DNA from: Microbispora siamensis
GTDB taxonomy: Bacteria; Actinomycetota; Actinomycetes; Streptosporangiales; Streptosporangiaceae
Length of the DNA stretch: 60,322 nucleotides
Direction: 5' to 3'
NCBI RefSeq assembly: GCF_016863095.1
Contig: NZ_BOOF01000022.1
Coordinates: 1-60,322 of the forward strand
Positions 1 to 6,774 of this stretch are shown piece by piece. The notes beneath the pieces were generated by a model that was not told the origin of the DNA, searched no databases, and saw only the letters and a list, made by a program, of their open reading frames with translations. Positions within the stretch are counted from its first letter, which is position 1. Each line of letters begins with the position of its first letter. The translations under genes were made by a program, and so were the position numbers.

Positions 1-705
1 CTCCTTCGAGTCGCGCTCGGCGGGTCGCGCCGTACGGGTCTCCGCGGCGGGGGACAGGACCAGGCCGCGCGTGGCGGCGGTGAGCGTGGGATTGGAATCG
101 AGGCCGGTCAGGCCGTTCCAGGACAGGTTCACCAGGTGGGCGGCGACCTCCTCGCGGCGCGGCTTGCGCACCTCCAGCCACCACTGGCCGGTGAGAGCGG
201 TCATCCCCACGAGCATCTGGGCGTACATCGGCGCGAGCTTGGGGTCGTAGCCGCGCTCCCGGAACTCGTCCGCCAGCACGTCCTCCACCTGGCTGGCGAT
301 GTCGCTGATCAGGCTGGCGAAGGTGCCCGTACCCGAGGCGGCGTGGGAGTCGCGGACGAGGATGCGGAAGCCCTCGCTGCTCTCCTCGATGTACTGCAGG
401 AGGGCGAGCGCGGCCCGCTCCAGCTTGATGCGGGCGTGCGAGGCCGACAGGGCCTGGGTGACCAGGCTGAGCAGGCGCTGCATCTCCCGGTCGATGACGA
501 CGGCGTAGATGCCCTCCTTGCCGCCGAAGTGCTCGTACACCACCGGCTTGGACACCTTGGCGCTGGCCGCGATCTCCTCGACCGAGGTGCCGTCGAAACC
601 CTTGTCGGCGAACAGGGCACGGCCGACCTGGATCAGCTGCTCGCGCCGTTCCGCGCCGGTCATGCGTCTTCGGGATCGGGAAGACTCGCTCACGGGTTCC
701 ATCAT
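1..705 (-). CDS. TetR/AcrR-family regulator (3' end cut by window edge)
   Basis: The reading frame runs off the left edge, so the C-terminus is missing. The N-terminus reads MTGAERREQLIQVGRALFAD, followed by a typical TetR helix-turn-helix (FDGTSVEEIAASAKVSKPVV, then YEHFGGKEGIY), so DNA binding is well supported; the ligand domain shows nothing I can assign. Start choice is uncertain: ATG at 705, GTG at 693 and ATG at 663 are all in frame and none has a strong ribosome site. I took the longest because relatives carry a short basic stretch before MTGAERR. It lies downstream of the desaturase on the same strand with a 244-base gap in which I see no gene. The pairing and the palindrome in front of the desaturase suggest that it controls membrane-lipid desaturation, which is inference. 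Confidence 0.85.
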   Translation of the reverse strand, partial: MMEPVSESSRSRRRMTGAERREQLIQVGRALFADKGFDGTSVEEIAASAKVSKPVVYEHFGGKEGIYAVVIDREMQRLLSLVTQALSASHARIKLERAALALLQYIEESSEGFRILVRDSHAASGTGTFASLISDIASQVEDVLADEFRERGYDPKLAPMYAQMLVGMTALTGQWWLEVRKPRREEVAAHLVNLSWNGLTGLDSNPTLTAATRGLVLSPAAETRTARPAERDSKE

Positions 706-949
706 GGCGGGTGCGGGGGCCCTGACCCGGCTCGGGCCGGTCCGCGTCTTTTCCGGAGAAGTCGCCCGACGTGCCGGTACGGCCACCGCGGAGGCGGGGG
801 CCGTACGAGTGCCGGTGCCGGCCGGTGCCGGGAGGGCGGGTGTGGAGGGCGCCGCCGGAGAAGGGAGCGCCGATGCGGGGGAGGTCGGTGTGAGGGACAG
901 GGCCGCCGCGTTCCGTGGAGCGGCCCTGCCGTCAACGCTGACTGAGTCG

Positions 950-1888
950 TCAGCCAAGTCGCTTCGCCGCCAGCCGCTCGGGGGTCGGCCAGCGCACGTC
1001 GTAGGCCCATCCGGCCTTCTCGAACCAGCGGATCAGGCCCGCGCTGAGGTCGATCTGGCCCTTCAGGGCGCCGTGCCGCGCGCAGGTGGGGTCGGAGTGG
1101 TGCAGGTTGTGCCACGACTCGCCGAACGACGGGATGGCCAGCCACCAGACGTTGCGGGACTTGTCGCGCGACTCGAACACCTCCTCGCCGAACACGTGGC
1201 AGATGGAGTTGATCGACCAGGTCACGTGGTGCAGCAGCCCGATCCGGATCAGCGTGCCCCAGAAGAAGGCGGTCAGCGCGCCCTGCCACGACCAGGTGAT
1301 GAGGCCGCCCAGGACCGGCGGGAGCAGCAGGGAGGTGAGCGCCATCGTCGGGAACCACCGGTGCAGCTTCATGATGTCCGGGTCCTTCAGCAGGTCCGGG
1401 GCGTACTTGGCGCGGTTGACGCGCTCGACCTCGAAGAGCCAGCCCACGTGCGCGTACAGCAGGCCCTTGCACATCGACTTGAAGCCGGGCCCGAACCGCC
1501 ACGGCGAGTGGGGGTCGCCCTCCTTGTCGGAGAACTTGTGGTGCTTGCGGTGGGCGGCCACCCAGTCCAGCACCGACATCTCCAGCGAGAGGCTGCCGGC
1601 GATCCCGAGGGCGATCTTCAGAGGCCGGTTGGCCTTGAACGAGCCGTGGGTGAAATACCGGTGGAACCCGACCGTGACCCCCAAGCCGGACACGACGTAG
1701 AACACGGCGGCGATCGCGACGTCCGTCCAGCCCAGGCCCCATCCCCAGGCGAACGGCACCGCGGCGATGACCGCGAGGATCGGAAGGCCGACGACGAGTG
1801 CGAAGACGACCAGATCGGCTTTGCTCTTGCCTTCCGGCTCGAACTCCGGCTTCGGCTGTGGTGAGGGACGTTCGGTCAGGACGGTCAT
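950..1888 (-). CDS. Acyl-CoA/fatty acid delta-9 desaturase, membrane diiron type
   Basis: This 312-residue protein has the three histidine boxes of the stearoyl-CoA-desaturase family: HRYFTH at about residue 95, HRKHH at about 135 and HNLHH at about 260. These ligate the diiron centre that introduces a cis double bond into acyl chains at the membrane. Hydrophobic segments at about residues 25-75 and 175-230 fit the four-helix topology. The length matches bacterial family members. The ATG at 1888 has a GAGG ribosome site a few bases upstream. The gene is monocistronic or followed by the TetR gene on the same strand, and a 22-base near-palindrome sits about 45 bases upstream of the start. Substrate (acyl-CoA or phospholipid-bound acyl chain) cannot be told from sequence. 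Confidence 0.92.
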   Translation of the reverse strand: MTVLTERPSPQPKPEFEPEGKSKADLVVFALVVGLPILAVIAAVPFAWGWGLGWTDVAIAAVFYVVSGLGVTVGFHRYFTHGSFKANRPLKIALGIAGSLSLEMSVLDWVAAHRKHHKFSDKEGDPHSPWRFGPGFKSMCKGLLYAHVGWLFEVERVNRAKYAPDLLKDPDIMKLHRWFPTMALTSLLLPPVLGGLITWSWQGALTAFFWGTLIRIGLLHHVTWSINSICHVFGEEVFESRDKSRNVWWLAIPSFGESWHNLHHSDPTCARHGALKGQIDLSAGLIRWFEKAGWAYDVRWPTPERLAAKRLG

Positions 1889-1932
1889 GGGCTACCTCAC
1901 GAGATGGGGAAGATTGTCTGGCTACGCAACCG

Positions 1933-1954
1933 TAACCTACGCCATCGTAAGTTA
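1933..1954. promoter_or_regulatory. Candidate TetR operator in front of the desaturase
   Basis: The arms TAACCTACG and CGTAAGTTA are separated by CCAT and match at 8 of 9 positions as an inverted repeat. The site is 45-66 bases upstream of the desaturase ATG on the minus strand, where the promoter should be. TetR proteins usually bind palindromes of this size, and the TetR gene at the left edge is the obvious candidate ligand-responsive repressor. Confidence 0.5.
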
Positions 1955-2218
1955 GGAATGCCTAAGAGCGAATGTGTGGAAGGTGACGCTCCGGGCCACA
2001 TCTGGTGGCGAATCCATGCCTTGCACCAACGGTCGGCCATCTGGTAATGCCTCGTGCTCGCTTGCGGGGCCGCGCCGTCGACGCCGCGGCGTCCACGGCG
2101 ACCTGCCCGCAGGGCCCTCTCGATAACATCCGGATTCGCCGTTTTTCCCGCCATGCGCGGGCTTGTCGGGCGGGCGGGTGATGCCGGGCCGCGCCGACGA
2201 GGCGGGCGCCGAGCGTGC

Positions 2219-2248
2219 GGCGACGACGTGAGCGGCGACGACGTGAGC
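2219..2248. repeat. 15-base tandem duplication
   Basis: GGCGACGACGTGAGC occurs twice in immediate succession (2219-2233 and 2234-2248). It lies in non-coding DNA and has no evident function; replication slippage is the simple explanation. Confidence 0.7.
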
Positions 2249-2407
2249 GGCGGCCCCGGCTTGGATCCGCGGGGCGACCGATGGGCGGCATCGAGGTGGG
2301 GCCGACGATGCGCTGAATTTGGGGGCGCGCGCCAGGGGGGCGGCTCTGTATCCTGAGTGCGGATTCCGGCGGCTGCCGTAATCCGGCAAAACGGCACGTT
2401 GTGCCCT

Positions 2408-2478
2408 TCCCGGGTCGTCTAGGGGCAAGACTACAGATTTTGGTTCTGTCAACGGAGGTTCGAATCCTCCCCCGGGAG
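2408..2478 (+). tRNA. tRNA-Gln (anticodon TTG)
   Basis: A full cloverleaf can be drawn. The acceptor stem pairs TCCCGGG (2408-2414) with CCCGGGA (2471-2477), with G2478 as discriminator. The anticodon stem is ACAGA/TCTGT around the loop TTTTGGT, giving anticodon TTG (2440-2442), and the T arm is GGAGG-TTCGAAT-CCTCC. No CCA is encoded. A tRNA-Gln directly before glmU is the usual arrangement in streptomycetes and relatives. Confidence 0.97.
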
Positions 2479-2660
2479 CCCCTTCATCCAGCCGTTCCAG
2501 CCCCAGGGGGGCTGGTTCCCTCCCGGGGTACGGCAGGTAAGCTCACCTTGTCGAGCGGGTGACCGTGCGGTTCCTGGGTAGTGGACGCGTGGGCAACCGC
2601 ACCCGATCCGTACAGGCACGATCCGTGTAGTAAGCCGCGACGCCGAGGGAGCCTCAGTCC

Positions 2661-4130
2661 GTGAGTGTGCCGCGCCCGGCAGCCGTGATCGTCCTCGCCG
2701 CCGGCGAGGGCACCCGGATGAAATCGAAAACCCCCAAAGTCCTCCACGAGGTCTGTGGCCGAGCGCTCGTCGACCACATGCTCGCCGCCGCGCGCGGCCT
2801 GTCGCCCGAGCGGCTGATCGTGGTCATCGGGCATGCGCGCGAGCAGGTCGGCGCCCATCTCGCGACGACCGCCGCGGACGCTCGTACGGTCGTCCAGGAC
2901 AAGCAGAACGGCACCGGCCACGCCGTGCGCACCGCGCTCGAGGCCGAGGGCCCGATCGACGGCACCGTTCTGGTGACGTACGGCGACACGCCGCTGCTGC
3001 GCACCGAGACCCTGGCGGCCCTGCTCGAACGGCACGCCGCCGACGGCAACGCCGTCACGGTGCTGACCGCCGTCGTCCCCGACCCGACCGGCTACGGCCG
3101 GATCGTGCGCGCCGAGGACGGCGCGGTGCTGGAGATCGTCGAGGAGAAGGACGCGACGCCCGAGCAGCGCGCGATCGCCGAGATGAACTCGGGCGTGTAC
3201 GCCTTCGACGGCGCGCTCCTGGCCGACGGCCTGAAGCGGATCGGCGCCGCCAACGCCCAGGGCGAGGAGTACCTGACCGACGTGCTGGCCATCCTCCGCG
3301 AGGACGGCCACCGGGTGGGCGCGCACGTGGCCGCCGACCACGCCGAGGTGGAGGGCGTCAACGACCGCGTCCAGCTCGCCTTCGTCCGGCGCGTGCTCAA
3401 CGACCGCATCCTGCAGGCGCACATGCGCGCCGGGGTGACCGTCGTCGACCCGGGCAGCACGTGGGTCGACGCCGGGGTCGAGATGGAGCCCGACGCCGTG
3501 ATCCACCCCGGCACCCAGCTCAGGGGCGCCACCAGGATCGGCGCCGGAGCGGAGGTCGGCCCGGGCAGCACGCTGACCGACACGGTCGTCGGCGAGGAGG
3601 CCGTCGTGCGCAACACCGTCGCCGACGGCGCGGAGATCGGTCCCGGCGCCGCCGTGGGTCCCTTCGCCTACTTGCGCCCCGGCACCGTGCTCGGGGCCAA
3701 GGGCAAGATCGGCGCGTACGTCGAGACCAAGAACGCGCGGATCGGCGAGGGCTCCAAGGTCCCGCACCTGACGTACGTCGGCGACGCGACCATCGGGGTC
3801 GGCTCGAACATCGGTGCCGCCTGCGTTTTCGTCAACTACGACGGCGTCTCCAAGCACCACACGATCGTGGGCGACCACGTGCGCGTGGGCAGCGACAACA
3901 TGCTCGTCGCCCCGGTCACGATCGGGGACGGAGCGTACACGGCCGCCGGATCCGTGATCACGTCGGACGTGCCGCCAGGGGCGATGGCGGTCGCCCGCGG
4001 CAAGCAGCGCAACATCGAGGGCTGGGTGACACGCCGCCGTGCCGGCACCAAGTCGGCGGAGGCGGCCCAGCGGGCGATCGAAGCCCGCGACGCGGCCGCG
4101 GCGAACGGCGGAGACCCCGCCGGTGATTAG
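2661..4130 (+). CDS. glmU: Bifunctional GlcNAc-1-P uridyltransferase / GlcN-1-P acetyltransferase
   Basis: The 489-residue protein makes UDP-GlcNAc for peptidoglycan and surface glycans in two steps: acetylation of glucosamine-1-phosphate, then uridylyl transfer. The N-terminal Rossmann pyrophosphorylase domain opens with LAAGEGTRMKS (residues about 12-22), and DKQNGTGHA and YGDTPLL are also visible. From about residue 250 the sequence turns into the hexapeptide repeats of a left-handed beta-helix, ending with the conserved KGKIGAYVETKN and VNYDG segments of the acetyltransferase site. The GTG at 2661 directly precedes the pyrophosphorylase domain. It stands between tRNA-Gln and prs, the standard order in actinomycetes. 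The leader contains an 8-base inverted repeat (GTGCGGTT 2565-2572 / AACCGCAC 2595-2602) of unknown meaning. Confidence 0.97.
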   Translation: MSVPRPAAVIVLAAGEGTRMKSKTPKVLHEVCGRALVDHMLAAARGLSPERLIVVIGHAREQVGAHLATTAADARTVVQDKQNGTGHAVRTALEAEGPIDGTVLVTYGDTPLLRTETLAALLERHAADGNAVTVLTAVVPDPTGYGRIVRAEDGAVLEIVEEKDATPEQRAIAEMNSGVYAFDGALLADGLKRIGAANAQGEEYLTDVLAILREDGHRVGAHVAADHAEVEGVNDRVQLAFVRRVLNDRILQAHMRAGVTVVDPGSTWVDAGVEMEPDAVIHPGTQLRGATRIGAGAEVGPGSTLTDTVVGEEAVVRNTVADGAEIGPGAAVGPFAYLRPGTVLGAKGKIGAYVETKNARIGEGSKVPHLTYVGDATIGVGSNIGAACVFVNYDGVSKHHTIVGDHVRVGSDNMLVAPVTIGDGAYTAAGSVITSDVPPGAMAVARGKQRNIEGWVTRRRAGTKSAEAAQRAIEARDAAAANGGDPAGD

Positions 4131-4150
4131 GGCCGGCGATTAGGACCACC

Positions 4151-4176
4151 TGCGGCCCGCCTCCCCGCGGGCCGTA
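4151..4176 (+). terminator. Stem-loop after glmU
   Basis: TGCGGCCCGC (4151-4160) pairs with GCGGGCCGTA (4167-4176) across a six-base loop with one G-U pair, 20 bases after the glmU stop. There is no U-tract, which is common for actinomycete terminators. It could instead be a processing or attenuation hairpin between glmU and prs. Confidence 0.45.
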
Positions 4177-4245
4177 CGGGGACAGGTAAGAGTACGAGGC
4201 GCGGTATGACCGCGTAGCGCCGAAGGGCCAGGCCAGGAGGACACC

Positions 4246-4380
4246 GTGACCGACCACATCGACCGGGCGAAGGGGTTTGCGACCCCCGGGCGAAGCGAGG
4301 GAACGGCGTTACGGCCGGCCCGGCCGCAGAACCAGGCCCGGTACGGCGAACAGGCTCGACACGCGAGGAGCGCGGCATGA
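4246..4380 (+). CDS. Possible 44-residue leader ORF coupled to prs
   Basis: A GTG at 4246 follows a near-perfect ribosome site (CCAGGAGGACACC). The frame runs 44 codons to a TGA at 4378-4380 that overlaps the prs ATG as ATGA. The product begins VTDHIDRAKGFATPGRSEGT and ends RSAA; it is basic, without membrane segments, and I do not recognise it. About 82 percent of third positions are G or C, somewhat lower than in the neighbouring genes, so coding is plausible rather than proven. It contains one TTA leucine codon (residue 22), the rare codon read by bldA tRNA in streptomycetes. It may be a small protein, a translational-coupling leader for prs, or chance. Confidence 0.4.
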   Translation: MTDHIDRAKGFATPGRSEGTALRPARPQNQARYGEQARHARSAA

Positions 4381-5354
4381 GCGGCAAGAAGACGACCGGT
4401 GAGCGGAACCTCATGTTCTTCTCCGGCCGGTCCCACCCCGAACTGGCCGACGAGGTCGCGAACGCCCTCGGCGTCGAGATCACCCCGACGGCGCTGCGTG
4501 ACTTCGCCAACGGCGAGATCTACGTGCGATACCTGGAGTCCGTGCGCGGCTGCGACGCCTTCGTCATGCAGAGCCACACCGCGCCGATCAACCAGTGGAT
4601 CATGGAACAGCTGATCATGGTGGACGCCCTCAAGCGGGCCTCGGCCAAGCGGGTCACCGTGATCATGCCGTTCTACGGCTACAGCCGGCAGGACAAGAAG
4701 GGCCGCGGCCGCGAGCCGATCACCGCCAGGCTGATGGCCGACCTGTTCAAGCAGGCGGGCGCCGACCGGATGATGTCCATCGACCTGCACACCTCGCAGA
4801 TCCAGGGCTTCTTCGACGGCCCGGTGGACCACCTGTTCGCTCTGCCGGTCCTGATCAACTACCTGCGCGGCAAGCTCGACCCGGCGACCACCACGATCGT
4901 CTCTCCCGACACCGGCCGCGTACGGCTGGCCGAGCGCTGGTCCGACAGCCTGGGCACGCCGGTGGCGTTCATCCACAAGCGGCGCGACCTCGACGTGGCC
5001 AACCAGGTGAAGGTGCACGAGGTGGTCGGCAAGGTGCGCGGCAGGACCTGCGTGCTGATCGACGACATGATCGACACGGGCGGCTCGATCTGCAAGGCGG
5101 CCGACGCGCTGTACGAGCACGGCGCGACCGACGTCGTCGTGGCCGCCACGCACGCCATCTTCTCCGACCCGGCCGTGGACCGGCTCAAGAACTCCCGCAT
5201 CTCCGAGGTGGTCGTGACCAACACGCTGCCCATCCCGGAGGAGAAGAGGTTCGACAGCCTCACGGTCCTGTCGATCGCCCCGCTGATCGCCCGGGCCATC
5301 GAACAGGTCTTCACCGACGGCTCCGTCACCAGCCTCTTCGAAGGCGACAGCTGA
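4377..5354 (+). CDS. prs: Ribose-phosphate pyrophosphokinase
   Basis: The protein (325 residues) converts ribose-5-phosphate and ATP to PRPP for nucleotide, histidine and tryptophan synthesis. It has the class I signature: the flexible-loop region YGYSRQDKKGRGREPITARL at about residues 97-116, the SIDLHTSQIQGFF segment, and the PRPP-binding loop VLIDDMIDTGGSI at about 223-235. Length is normal for the family. A GAGGAG ribosome site lies 6-7 bases before the ATG. The ATG overlaps the stop of a possible 44-codon ORF, and a strong hairpin follows the stop codon. In streptomycetes prs is normally next to rplY; here trpS and a TetR/ligase pair lie between them. Confidence 0.97.
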   Translation: MSGKKTTGERNLMFFSGRSHPELADEVANALGVEITPTALRDFANGEIYVRYLESVRGCDAFVMQSHTAPINQWIMEQLIMVDALKRASAKRVTVIMPFYGYSRQDKKGRGREPITARLMADLFKQAGADRMMSIDLHTSQIQGFFDGPVDHLFALPVLINYLRGKLDPATTTIVSPDTGRVRLAERWSDSLGTPVAFIHKRRDLDVANQVKVHEVVGKVRGRTCVLIDDMIDTGGSICKAADALYEHGATDVVVAATHAIFSDPAVDRLKNSRISEVVVTNTLPIPEEKRFDSLTVLSIAPLIARAIEQVFTDGSVTSLFEGDS

Positions 5355-5359
5355 ACTGC

Positions 5360-5386
5360 CGGGCCCCCGGGGCGTCCGGGGGCCCG
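5360..5386. terminator. Bidirectional terminator between prs and trpS
   Basis: A perfect 11-base stem, CGGGCCCCCGG (5360-5370) with CCGGGGGCCCG (5376-5386), closes a five-base loop and is followed by TTT on the plus strand. It sits 5 bases after the prs stop and 9 bases after the end of trpS, so it can serve both convergent genes. Confidence 0.85.
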
Positions 5387-5395
5387 TTTCCGTAG

Positions 5396-6484
5396 TCAGT
5401 AGAGAGAGTTCATCGCCGCGCGCACCTCCCTGAGCGTCGCGTCGGCGATCGCGGTGGCGCGTTCGTTGCCCTCGCGGAGCACCCCGCGGATGTGGGCGCG
5501 GTCCCTGGCCAGCTCGGCGCGCCGCGCCCGGATGGGCGCGAAGTAGTCGTTGATCGCGTCGGTGACGACGGCCTTCAGCGCGGCGGCTCCCCGGCCGCCG
5601 ATCTCCTCGGCCACCTCGTGCGGGTCCCGGTCGAGGCACAGCGCGGCCAGGAGGACCAGGCTGGAGACCTCGGGCCGGGCCACCGGGTCGTACGTGATGT
5701 GGCGGTCCGCGTCGGTCTTGGCGCCGCGGATCATCCGGGCGGTCTCGTCGGCGGTCGCGGCCAGGGCGATGGCGTTGCCCCGGCTCTTGCTCATCTTGCC
5801 TCCGTCGGTGCCGAGCAGCAGCGGGGCCGCGGACAGCAGGGCCTCGGGCTCGGGGAACACGGGGTTCGACGGGGTGCTGTAGCGGTTGTTGAAGCGGCGC
5901 GCGACGGTGCGGGCGACCTCCAGGTGGGGGAGCTGGTCCTGCCCGACCGGGACGAGGCTTGCCTTGCAGAACAGGATGTCGGCCGCCTGGTGGACCGGAT
6001 AGGTGAACATCAGCCCGCTGACCGCCGACTGACTCGAATGGGCGATCTCGTCCTTGACGGTGGGGTTGCGGCCCAGCTCGGAGACCGAGACCAGGCTGAG
6101 GAACGGCAGGAGCAACTGGTTGAGCGCGGGAATCGCGCTGTGCGTGAAGATCGTGGCCCGGTCCGGGTCGATGCCTGCGGCCAGGTAGTCGAGCACCAGG
6201 TCCTCCACGTGCTCCGCGAGCCGGTCGGCCACATCGCGGTCGGTCAGCACCTGGTAGTCCGCGACGAGCACCATCATGTCCACGCCCAGGTTCTGCAGGC
6301 GGACGCGGTTGTGCAGGGTGCCGAAATAGTGCCCAAGGTGCAGCCGGCCGGTCGGGCGGTCCCCGGTCAGCGCGCGGAATCCTCCGGGCTGCTCCCGGAT
6401 CGATCTCTCCAGTTCGGCGCTGCGCCGTCGCGCGGCGGGCACGCCGAGGTCGTCGGACGTAGTGGTGTCGAGGGTCGTGCTCAT
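5396..6484 (-). CDS. trpS: Tryptophanyl-tRNA synthetase, auxiliary (divergent) type
   Basis: The 362-residue class I synthetase charges tRNA-Trp. It shows GDRPTGRLHLGHYFG at about residues 40-54 (HIGH motif as HLGH) and KMSKS at about 230. The sequence around HIGH differs from the usual bacterial form (SG-QPSG-LT-GNY) and resembles the second, indolmycin-tolerant TrpRS of streptomycetes; this assignment is from memory of the family. I chose the ATG at 6484 because GGAGAG lies just upstream; an upstream in-frame extension to 6544 has no such site and would run into the attenuator. The leader contains a short ORF with tandem Trp codons and a U-tailed terminator, so expression should rise when charged tRNA-Trp is scarce. 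Confidence 0.95.
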   Translation of the reverse strand: MSTTLDTTTSDDLGVPAARRRSAELERSIREQPGGFRALTGDRPTGRLHLGHYFGTLHNRVRLQNLGVDMMVLVADYQVLTDRDVADRLAEHVEDLVLDYLAAGIDPDRATIFTHSAIPALNQLLLPFLSLVSVSELGRNPTVKDEIAHSSQSAVSGLMFTYPVHQAADILFCKASLVPVGQDQLPHLEVARTVARRFNNRYSTPSNPVFPEPEALLSAAPLLLGTDGGKMSKSRGNAIALAATADETARMIRGAKTDADRHITYDPVARPEVSSLVLLAALCLDRDPHEVAEEIGGRGAAALKAVVTDAINDYFAPIRARRAELARDRAHIRGVLREGNERATAIADATLREVRAAMNSLY

Positions 6485-6545
6485 GTGGTCTCTCCTTGGC
6501 AGGTGGTCCGCCGTTCCGACGGGGACCCCTCGTCCAGGGAGCACG

Positions 6546-6572
6546 AAAAAGGGCCGTCCATCCGAACGGCCC
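6546..6572 (-). terminator. trpS leader: Intrinsic terminator of the trpS attenuator
   Basis: On the minus strand GGGCCGT (6572-6566) pairs with ACGGCCC (6557-6551) across an eight-base loop and is followed by five U residues (6550-6546). It lies upstream of the trpS ATG, inside the leader transcript, and so can stop transcription before trpS. Confidence 0.85.
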
Positions 6573-6611
6573 GGTCGTACGCGTGTGAGATGGCCGCTCC
6601 TACGTGGAGCG
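6564..6611 (-). promoter_or_regulatory. trpS leader: Antiterminator and anti-antiterminator pairings of the trpS leader
   Basis: Segment 1 (CGCTCC, 6611-6606, directly after the two Trp codons) can pair with segment 2 (GGAGCG, 6600-6595). Segment 2 in its longer form (GAGCGGCC, 6599-6592) can instead pair over eight positions (one G-U) with GGCCGTTC (6571-6564), which contains the 5' arm of the terminator. A ribosome stalled on the Trp codons would mask segment 1, free segment 2 and prevent termination. This is the classic transcription-attenuation design. Confidence 0.75.
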
Positions 6612-6641
6612 CCACCAGCCCTGGCACAGCGTACGAATCAC
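6600..6641 (-). CDS. trpS leader peptide with tandem Trp codons
   Basis: The 14-codon frame GTG...TAG encodes VIRTLCQGWWRST. Codons 9 and 10 (6617-6612) are both TGG, which is improbable by chance in so short a frame and is the sensor of a ribosome-mediated attenuator. There is no convincing ribosome site before the GTG. A possible -10 box TACACT (6653-6648) ends six bases before the G, so the leader may be translated from a leaderless transcript. Ribosome-mediated attenuation with such a leader has been described for an auxiliary TrpRS gene of Streptomyces coelicolor. Confidence 0.8.
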   Translation of the reverse strand: MIRTLCQGWWRST

Positions 6642-6774
6642 GCGGCCAGTGTAACGGCCACCAAAGGCCCTGCGGGAGACCCCGAGCGAAGCGCGGAACG
6701 CCGGGCCGAGCGCCGATGGGAGACGTCGACCATGCGAGCGGCGCGCACGGTGTTCGGGGATTGTGAGGGAGTCC

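Larger units (their letters stand above)
1889..2407. other. Intergenic region between desaturase and tRNA-Gln
   Basis: This 519-base stretch carries the desaturase control region at its left end. Open frames across the rest lack ribosome sites and recognisable sequence, so I call no gene here. The only other structure I see is a 15-base tandem duplication near 2219-2248. The tRNA-Gln promoter must lie in the last 100 bases but I cannot place it with confidence. Confidence 0.6.

Noticed and set aside
6546..6660. T-box riboswitch upstream of trpS
   Set aside because: I found no T-box bulge sequence or specifier stem. The tandem Trp codons in a short frame and alternative hairpins point to a ribosome-mediated attenuator.
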